DNA from: Populus alba
Lineage: Eukaryota; Streptophyta; Magnoliopsida; Malpighiales; Salicaceae
Direction: 5' to 3'
Assembly (NCBI RefSeq): GCF_005239225.2
Contig: NC_133301.1
Span: 10,664,318-10,728,317, forward strand
DNA: 64,000 nt
Below the pieces are notes generated by a model. The model made no database searches. It was not told where the DNA came from and was given only the letters and a program-made list of their open reading frames with translations. Position numbers and translations under genes: made by a program. Within the stretch, counting starts at the first letter, position 1; each line of letters begins with the position of its first letter. Shown here in pieces: positions 56,171 to 64,000 of the stretch.

Positions 56171-57405
56171 CCTTGTGTCTTTTGGTTTTGTTAATAGCAC
56201 ATTATTTTCTTTTGTTATTTCTTATATTTATTTAAGTGTGTTTCAGGTTTGTCAGCGTTTGTTGTTTCAAGTGATGTTTTCTATACTCAATCTTTCTACC
56301 TTAGGACATTGAGGACAATATCTCGATTTGGTTATGGGGAGAGGGTAGTAGTTGACATTAAAAAAAAAGAAGAAAACTTACTAACTGTTTTTGCTATTAT
56401 TAAAACCATTTGACAAAATTGTTATTACTAGGATGACAGAGTAAGGAATAATTTTATTAACTCTTAAGACGCATCTTAGTAAACATTTTTCAATGTTTAT
56501 TTGCAATATTCATAACAAGGTCTATCACATACTTCTCTTGAAATATTTAGGTTTACAAACTCTTGCATTATTATCAATTGACTTTGCTCATATACTCATT
56601 TAACAAGTATTCTTAAAACTTTATTTGTACACACACACTTTAACATATGATTGTGGGTTGCACATTGGATTATTACATTATTTATGTTCTTTTGTTAAAG
56701 GTAATAACTAAGGGAAAGCAATAGTATATAATTTGCAAAAAAAAAAAAACAGAAAAAAAGATAATAAATATAATTAAATAAATAAATAAAAACATAGATA
56801 AGTTTGGTTTTTATAGCCTTCTTAACCTAAGCAATTAAGCCCGAAGGGGTGTTTTAACACCTAATGCCCTAAAGTCAACTAACTTGGGAGTTATTGGCCC
56901 AATGCTTGTTACATGGGTTGAGGAGAAAAGCTTAAGGAAATCAAACATTGCACTATCTACGTATTAGTATCTGTAACCCGAGTTACTAAGCTCGTAGGGG
57001 TGTCTCAACACCTAATGCCCTAAGACCAACTAGTCTTAGAGTCATTAGCCAAAAGCTCGTTACATAGGTTAAAGATGCATTGTGTTTTAAGTTATATGTA
57101 TATATATTCAAAAAAAAGAAGAAGATAATAATCCCAACCCAAGGAAGTTAACCTTAAACATTAGAACAAAACATTGTTTTCTTCTAATAAAAGCCCCATT
57201 ATCTATGTTTTCATACAATAAGTACATAAAAAGGAAGGATTATTAATATTTTATTTAAGTGGTATTAAGCAGATATATGAAGTTAATGAGAGTTTGTTTA
57301 TCTGGATAGATTAATGGAAGTTGAATGATGAATGCTTTACTTTGTGGAATTTGCAAATTGTTTTTCTATTTTAACGCTTTGATTACTAGGAACTAGTAAT
57401 AAGCT
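56171..57405 (+). other. Athila 3' untranslated region
   Basis: The stretch GGACATTGAGGACAATAT (about 56306-56323) is typical of the region after pol in Athila elements. About 56830-56930 and 56975-57065 are two diverged copies of a roughly 100-bp unit (TAACACCTAATGCCCTAA and GTTACAT(G/A)GGTT anchors). No second ORF was recognised. It ends in GGTTGGGGGGTG (57406-57417), the polypurine tract. Confidence 0.65.
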
Positions 57406-57417
57406 GGTTGGGGGGTG
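57406..57417 (+). promoter_or_regulatory. Polypurine tract of the Athila element
   Basis: GGTTGGGGGGTG directly precedes the 3' LTR start TGATTAG. Confidence 0.8.
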
Positions 57418-58454
57418 TGATTAGTACTTTAAAGTACATTTTTATCAAGGTTTTATATCATCATTTTGCACTTGAAGTATCAATAACTCCTTAACTAAAG
57501 CATGTTTTATAATAATATATCTAATAATATAAGATACCTTTAATTTATGATAAATGTTCATCTTAAATGCAGTCCTATCATATAAATGAAAGGATTGATT
57601 AATGAGTTTAAGTATTGAGATTGAAAGGATAATATCTTGTTTATGCTTTTCATTTCCTTTCCTTTACTTAGTTAACTTGTATCTTATTTATGTTTTTATT
57701 TTTGTTATTTATGTTTCTCTTCTTCATTACATTTAGCTAAGTTTATTATGTCAAGGTGAAAAGGTTACACTAATGGTGTAAGGATAAGTATAGTGTAAAC
57801 TCAATATGGACCTTAATGTCTAATATTAACATGACTTATCTTTTTATCTTACTAATTCTTAATACCTTGCTTGTTAAATGGTTAATATTTGTGTTGTATA
57901 ACACTTGGTACAACAAATGCTTGACACTCTCATAGCCCAACCGTATGGTATTACCTATACCTGTGCTATGAAAGGAACTTGATTTGTTGTTAACATAAGT
58001 TAGCATCATGAATTCTTGACAATATTTAAAATTTTGGTGTTACTTAAATAAGATAATTAATATGAACATGTTAACAATTTATAATGCGCTATTAATGACA
58101 AATCATCCGATTAGAACCTCCTTTGTGTGTGGTTTCCAATTGAATAATAAGAATTTATACTATACTTGTCTAAAATACCATTAGTGGATCCTCTAATCTT
58201 GACACTTGATTTTATCATTGTTTAATTCTCACATTGATCTTCCATCACAAAATTCTCATCAACTTCTTCTTCTTCTTTATTATTATATTACTATTACTAC
58301 TAGTATTACTATTAGTATTATTGTTGTTGTTGTATTATTGTTTTTTATAATTATACAATTAACCTCCTTGTGGTTCGACCCCGGTTTTGTCGGGTTATTT
58401 TTTACTTTGACACTCCTACACTTGGGAGAAGACATTAATCTTTTGGTCATGTCA
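57418..58454 (+). repeat. 3' LTR of the Athila element, internally deleted
   Basis: It is 1037 bp against 1669 bp for the 5' LTR. The match is continuous to about 57630 and resumes at AATATCTTGTTTATGCTTTTC. About 600 bp, including the TATAAAAG box, are missing. GTTAT at 58455-58459 is the right target duplication. Confidence 0.9.
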
Positions 58455-58459
58455 GTTAT

Positions 58460-58862
58460 ATAGGCAACTCTTTTGGAAATACATCTCGAAACTCCCTCAC
58501 TACTGGAATACTAGCCAAATCTATGCTACCCTTTTCCAGCTCCCTTACATGGGCTAACCAAGCAGAACAACCCTTCCTCATGAATTTTATAGCCACCAAG
58601 ACTAAGATTACACAACTTGGAATTACTTTTATTTCCCCTTTAAACACTATTCTTTTATCACCTATTCCTTGGATTGTCACCTTCTTGATGAGACAATCCA
58701 ATTGTGCCTTATGTTTACTTAGTCAATCCATGCCCAAAATCACATCAAAATCTTATAACTCTAACAGCATAGGATCTACCTTCTATTCTAACCCTTCAAT
58801 ATATAGTTTTACCCCTCTATAAATATCATCAATATGTATATTCTTAGAAATTACAATTACGG
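58460..58862 (-). pseudogene. Ty3/gypsy protease to RT junction (split element, upstream part)
   Basis: The minus-strand reading has the protease-end phrase DFDVILGMDW (about 58755-58725) and then VREFRDVFPKELP (about 58500-58465). This phrase normally runs straight into the RT start found at 51169, across the Athila insertion. A few stops are present. Sequence upstream (gag, zinc knuckle, LTR) is missing; at about 58862 it abuts CACTA transposase sequence. Confidence 0.82.
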
Positions 58863-58865
58863 AGG

Positions 58866-61800
58866 ATGGATTATTGTAACGGGGTTCAGGGTTTTATTAA
58901 TTTCACAACATCTATTCCCAAAAATTTTACTGGAGGTAGTATTAGGTGTCCATGCAGGAAATGTCAAAATAAAAATTATTTGCATCCATATGCTGTAATG
59001 ATGCATCTTCTACACAAAGGGTTTATAAAGAATTACCAGTGTTGGTATGCATATGGAGAAGTATTTGTTAGTAAAAGGAGAATGGGAGAAAGGGTGGTTG
59101 GGTGAACTTCTAGTGCTAGCAACGTGTATGAAGCGGAAAATGACAACACTAATCCTTACAGTAATATGGTTATGGATGCAATGAGAATGAATCAAGGTAA
59201 TGTCAGTCAATGTCTAATCATAGAAGAAGAACCTAATGCAGATGCAGCTAAGATTTTTAATTTGTTGAAAGATTTTGACGAACCATTATGGGATGGCTAC
59301 ACAAACCACAGTAAATTATCGGTGGTAGCACATATGTTCACCATCAAGTCAGATCACGAGTTGAGTGAGGCTGGGTATGACAAAATTATTAAATGGGCAA
59401 GAAGCATTTTACCTAAAAGGAACAGGCTGAAAGAGGACTTTTACTGTGAAGTCCATGATGAAACCCATTGGTTTAGGATACCAGAAAATTAACATGTGCC
59501 CTAACTTATGCATGTTATACTACCTTGAAAATACTGAGATGACCGAGTGTATGACATGCGGGCATTCCTGTTACAAACCCAGAACTGGCAGGGGAAAGAC
59601 TTTAGTGGCATATAAAAAACTTAGATACTTCCCAATCACACCTAGACTGCAGACGTTATTCATGTCACCAAGGATTGCTGAGCACATGACATGGCACCAA
59701 GCACATGATGCGGTTGATGGAGTGATGGTGCAACCTTCTGATGATGAAGCGTGAAAACTCTTTAACAATATGAATCCTCACTTTTTAGTTGAATCAATGA
59801 ATTACATCTCGGGTTGTGTACAAACAGATTCAACCCATTTGGGTCATTTGTTGCTCCTTATTCTTATCGGCCGATCATACTTACAATTTATAACTTTCCA
59901 TCGGGAATGTGTATGAGGCCGAAGTTCATGTTTTTATCTACTGTCATACCCGGTCCAAACAACCCGGGCCGGAATATAGATGTTTGTCTTCGACCATGGA
60001 TTGATAAGTTGGCGTAGTTGTGGTCCTCCAAAGCTTTGACTTATGATATATAAAGGAAACAAAATTTCCTTATGAGGGCGGCTTTGATGTGGACTATCAA
60101 TGATTTTCTAGCTTATGGAATGCTTTTTGGTTGGAGCACGCATGGGAAACTAGCATGTTCATACTGCATGGAAAACAACAATGCATTCACGCTAACAAAC
60201 GAAAGTAAAGCTTCTTTTTTTTATTGTCACCATCGCTTCTTGCCACTTAATCACAGGTATAGAAAGAACAGAAAAGATTTTTTTATTGGCAGAGTTGAAA
60301 AAGATGTTGCATCCCTACGTCTTTCTAGTGAAGAATTGCATGATGTTGTATCAAAGTACGGTGACATTGTGTTTGGCCTTCAATCAGGTAAGCAAAAGTT
60401 TCCTGGTTTTGGTTTGACCCATAATTGGGTAAAGTGAAGTATCTTTTAGGAGCTTCCTTATTGGAAGACCAATTTGCTCCGCCATAACCTTAACGTCATG
60501 CACATTGAAAAGAACGTGTTTAAGAATATTTTCAACACCATTATGGATGTGAAGGGGAAGACAAAAGACAACATCAAGGCTAGATTGGATATATCTTTAT
60601 TCTGTAACCGTAAAAATATGGAGTTGGTTTATGATGAGTCATGGGTTGCAAAACCAAGAGCAAGCTTTGTGTTAGAGAAAAACGCACAACTACTAGTCTA
60701 CAAATGGCTTAAGAGTCTGTGTTTTCTGGATGGACATGCCTCGAACATATCAAGGCTGGTTAATATAGATAACTGTAGATTGTATGGAATAAAGAGTCAT
60801 GACTGCCACATGTTTATGCAGACACTCATCCTATTAGCTTTTTGTGATTTATTGCCAAAGAGAATATGGGATGCACTCACGGAGATCAGTCATTTCTTTA
60901 GAGATATATGCTCCAGCAAGTTGAATGTTGAGCATATTGAGAGGCTTTAAACAAATATCATCAACACACTATGCAAACTTAAGATGATATTCTCTCCATC
61001 ATTTTTTGACTCAATGGAGTATCTCCCTATACATCTACCATTTGAGGCAAAAGCTGGATGACCGGTCCAGTATAGATGGATGTACCCATTCGAACAGTTA
61101 GATATTACAGTTGCAATGTAATTCATATATAAAAGTATTTTTTATGTTTTTCTTAATTGAAAATACTTGATTAATTCAATGTAGGTACTTGTTTAATCTT
61201 AAGAAAAAGGTTAAGAACAAGGCGCATGTTGAGGCTTCGATATGTGAGGCCTATATTGTTGAGGAGATCTCAACATTTATCTCATACTATTTCGAACCTC
61301 ATCTGAGAACGAGAATCAATCATGTTCCACAACATGATAATGGTGGTGAAGTGCCTTCTAGTGGGAACTTGTCAATATTCTCTAATCCTGGACGACCCAC
61401 ACCTAAAAATGCCGTAAGAGGAAGATATTTGTCGGAAGTAGAGTTCAAACAAGCACAAAACTATGTTCTATTTAACTGTGATGAGCTGAGACCTTTTATC
61501 CAGTAAGTTTATATATGTGTAATACTAAGTAAACTTTATCAGTAGTATATTGTTAATTATATATTGTAATATCATACACTCATTATCATTTGTAGGCAAC
61601 ATCGACAATATTTGCTCTCCAATAACTCACAGCCAACCGAATCCCAAAACTTTCAATTACAATATGAACAATTTGCCACGTGGTTCAGAACACATGTAAG
61701 CACTATCACAAACTCATTTTAACTTGCAAACTTACTGTATTTATGTTATTACGATATTCTTGTTCATTTACTATTTATTGATGTACATTACATACAAGGT

Positions 61801-62560
61801 TTATCAAATGGGAAGGAGTGCGCCCAAGTCATTGTCTTCACTAAGCTTGGGGCCTGAAATAAACGTTAAGTGCTACAACAGGTATTTTGTCAATGGACAT
61901 GTTTTCCATACTAAAGAATTCGAGCATGGAAGAAAGAAATACACCAGTGGTGTTTGTGTTAAGGGATCCATTAGTGGTGAGTTAGAAGTTGACTTCTATG
62001 GTAGATTAGAAGAGGTCGTCGAACTGCAATATCATAGTGAGCTAAATAAAGTGTTTTTATTCAAATGCTATTGGTATGACACGGCTAACAGAGGAATCAG
62101 AATTGATCCGCACTATGGTCTGGTCGAAATCAACTCAAAAGCTAGACTCTGCAACATAAACGATGTCTTTGTTTTTGCAGAGCAATGTCAACAAGTTTAT
62201 TACACATACACCCATTTATTTAGAAAGGATCGATCAAGAGTGGATTGGTTGTCCGTTTTAGAAACAAAACCCTAGGGTCATGTCAAGGTTGTTCAAGATG
62301 AGAACGAAGATACAAGTGTGCGAGATGAAATCTTTCAAGTTAGTGAGTTGGTTTAACCATATCGAGATGCTCCTTCGATTGACTTGGAAGAAAATTCAAA
62401 TTTTTATGTTTTCGATGATAGTCTTGTGGATGTTGACGCAGAGGAGAGCTCTAGCAAACAAGCAAATGTCGATGAAGATGATGATATCCATATTGAAGAT
62501 TGCAATGAAGGTGATGACTATTCAATTGATGACGAAGAGGAAGAAAATTCTGACTAACTA
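58866..62560 (+). pseudogene. CACTA (En/Spm) transposase, TNP2-type, 5'-truncated and mutated
   Basis: It starts inside the transposase-associated domain (GVQGFINF, then IRCPCRKCQNKN). The TNP2 core follows in fragments 59124-59492, 59503-59754, 59776-60017, 60072-60437 and 60474-60950. A DUF4218-like part (MYPFEQ, intron 61097-61184, then YLFNLKKKVKNKAHVEASI, 61185-61502) is followed by intron 61503-61595, a short exon (61596-61695), intron 61696-61798 and a DUF4216-like part (61799-62275). Breaks include stops at 59102, 59493 and 60015 and several frameshifts. The usual TDGFNPFG site reads TNRFNPFG, so a key Asp appears lost. The splice sites are GT/AG and in phase. Confidence 0.85.
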
Positions 62561-62734
62561 TCAGAATGAAGCCCTATGTAAAACCCTTTTTTCATGTAAT
62601 ATAGATTATGGATGATATATTTTGTAACATGAAATATTTATTATTTAAGCACTGTTATTATTGTTTTATGCAATGAACAGTTTATCATTAAAGTGTTTAC
62701 AGGAAGGTAAATAGGTAATACAAATACAATCTTT

Positions 62735-63075
62735 CTTATACAATGCCACAATCATCGACGCCCATACTGACGGAATAACGTCCATGCGTCGGCATTTAAC
62801 AGAGAGTTCAAAAATAATTACTTGAAATGCCACAATAACCGACGTCAATACCGATGGAATGAGGTCCGTCGGCATTTCACATAGAGTTCGAAAATAATTA
62901 CTTGAAATGCCACAATCACCGATGCCCATACCAACTCATTCAATCGGCATTTCACAGAGAGTTCAAAAATAATTACTTGATATGCCACAATCACCAACGA
63001 CATTGTTGATGGAATCTAGTCCATCAGGAAGTTATCGGTGGGTCAATATTACCGACAAAATTACCGACGGAATGT
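62735..63075. repeat. CACTA subterminal-type tandem repeats (75-84 bp)
   Basis: AAATGCCACAAT(C/A)A recurs at about 62745, 62829, 62909 and 62984. Each unit pairs an ACCGACG(C/T)C...ACCGACGGAAT-like half with GTCCGTCGGCATTTCACA, so the units also contain internal inverted parts. The ACCGACGGA theme is characteristic of plant CACTA subterminal regions. Confidence 0.8.
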
Positions 63076-63300
63076 GTGAATTCCAAAGGGCGGTGCATTA
63101 AATGCATCTCTGACCGTGTTATCTTGCCAGCGAAATTACCGACAGACCATGAAAAATATGGATGGTAATTCAAAATGTTGGTGCAAAATTCAAAAATTAC
63201 CGACGGATTTTCGACACTTCACTGATCGAATAAATCAAAGTAATAATTATTTTTTTATTTCATCGGTGAATGCATCCATAAAGCTGCCCTGTAAATCCTA
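63076..63300. repeat. Further dispersed ACCGACGGA words
   Basis: AAATTACCGAC recurs at about 63058, 63133 and 63196 with surrounding variants. No CACTACAAGAAA-type terminus was seen, so the element probably continues past the window or its end is degraded. Confidence 0.55.
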
Positions 63301-63602
63301 GCGACCGCCCCTTCAGTTCATTTTTTTATCTCCTCCGTTCTTAATTTCCCCTCTTCTTCGTTTTTTTTCCTCTCATTTCCTTCAAGATTTTTGCATAGGT
63401 TACTAGTTTTATTTTTTAATCTTCATCAAATTAAAAGGTATGTGTTTCCTCTAATTCATTTTACTTTAAGGATTTTTTAAAATTTTTTTAGCTATTTTAT
63501 TTTTGTTATGCCTTTTGTTTTTGGTGTATTTTTATAATGTAGATAAAGTCTTGAAATATAAACATATTATTAAGGTAAGCATATTTCCTTCCTAAAGTCT
63601 AT
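63301..63602 (+). other. CT-rich leader-like sequence
   Basis: A pyrimidine-rich stretch (63310-63395) is followed by AAGGTATGTG at about 63437, which resembles a leader exon with a splice donor. A gene may start here and run out of the window. No coding frame is visible. Confidence 0.3.
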
Positions 63603-63603
63603 A

Positions 63604-64000
63604 GTTTTTTTTTTTTGAATTTATTGAATATATTTTATTGTTGTATTGGCATAATTATTGAATAATTTGTTGTATTGTAATTGTTAACGTTGAATTTACC
63701 TTAGAATTAGTAATTGAATATGTTGGAATAATTAATAATTTTACTCTATTATTGCATGATTTACGTTTAATTATTTCCATTGATTTTAATTGTTAGTCTA
63801 GATTTTTTTTTAATTTATTGAATATATTTTATTGTTGTATTAGCATAATTATTGAATAATTTGTTGAATTGTAATTGTTAATGTTGAATTTACCTTAGTA
63901 TTAGTAATTGAAGATGTTGGAATAATTAGTAATTTTACTCTATTATTGCATGATTTGTGTTGAATTATTTCCATTGATTTTAATTGTTAGTCTAGAGTGT
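63604..64000. repeat. ~198-bp direct repeat, two copies, running to the window edge
   Basis: 63604-63801 and 63803-64000 are nearly identical (anchors TTTATTGAATATATTTTATT and GTTGAATTTACCTTAG). The array may continue beyond the window. Confidence 0.85.

Larger units (their letters stand above)
51175..58454 (+). mobile_element. Athila-type gypsy element carrying a host LOG gene copy
   Basis: The two direct LTRs start TGATTAGTACTT and end GGTCATGTCA. The element has a tRNA-Asp-type primer site, a GGTTGGGGGGTG polypurine tract, an Athila-style gag and an integrase zinc-domain remnant. The reverse transcriptase and RNase H are deleted, so the element is non-autonomous. Between the integrase remnant and the 3' LTR lies a LOG-family coding sequence. 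The element sits inside the protease-RT junction of a minus-strand gypsy pol. LTR divergence over the first roughly 210 bp is about a dozen differences, so the insertion is old. Confidence 0.9.

Overview
The window is plant nuclear DNA. It is AT-rich and intron-containing, packed with nested LTR retrotransposons and a CACTA transposon, and has only one clearly intact single-copy-type gene. The LTR types and the style of the low-complexity AT repeats suggest a woody eudicot, possibly Salicaceae (poplar or willow); this is an inference, not a proof.

1-22.4 kb: two related GDSL esterase/lipase loci, both on the minus strand. The first (7772 to 6128) reconstructs into five exons encoding 381 aa with all expected catalytic blocks. 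The second (22255 to about 19375) is a broken copy with deletions in exon 4 and a frameshift in exon 5. A 1022-bp LTR-like insertion with a 5-bp target duplication sits about 30 bp upstream of the TATA box of the intact copy and is absent from the other. Between the two genes lie a 177-bp hAT-type MITE, a complete but decayed Ty1/copia element (10271-14876), and a pair of direct repeats enclosing an LTR fragment.

22.4-31.3 kb: a decayed minus-strand copia with a short 174-bp LTR, a 188-bp tandem repeat array, and an old Tat/Ogre-like non-coding element (LTR about 26.46-28.0 kb, then an internal region full of minisatellites).

31.3-47.7 kb: an old minus-strand copia element (RNase H at 31.3 kb, gag at 47.7 kb) split by two later insertions. 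One is a 10,230-bp non-autonomous Tat/Ogre-like element (34172-44401) with near-identical 2.4-kb LTRs, a perfect ATGAA target duplication, a tRNA-Arg-like primer site and two large tandem repeat arrays. The other is an Athila-type solo LTR (45539-47204).

47.7-58.9 kb: a truncated Tat-like LTR is followed by a minus-strand Ty3/gypsy pol whose protease-RT junction is interrupted by an Athila element (51175-58454). That Athila element has lost its reverse transcriptase but carries an apparently intronless copy of a LONELY GUY (LOG) cytokinin-activating phosphoribohydrolase gene between its integrase remnant and its 3' LTR. This host-gene capture is the most notable observation.

58.9-64 kb: a 5'-truncated CACTA (En/Spm) transposase gene with TNP2, DUF4218 and DUF4216-type segments, then subterminal-type repeats with the ACCGACGGA theme and a 198-bp direct repeat at the window end.

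Apart from the GDSL gene, and possibly the LOG copy, nothing here looks like a functional host gene. All coordinates and splice sites come from reading the sequence by eye; no alignment or database search was run.
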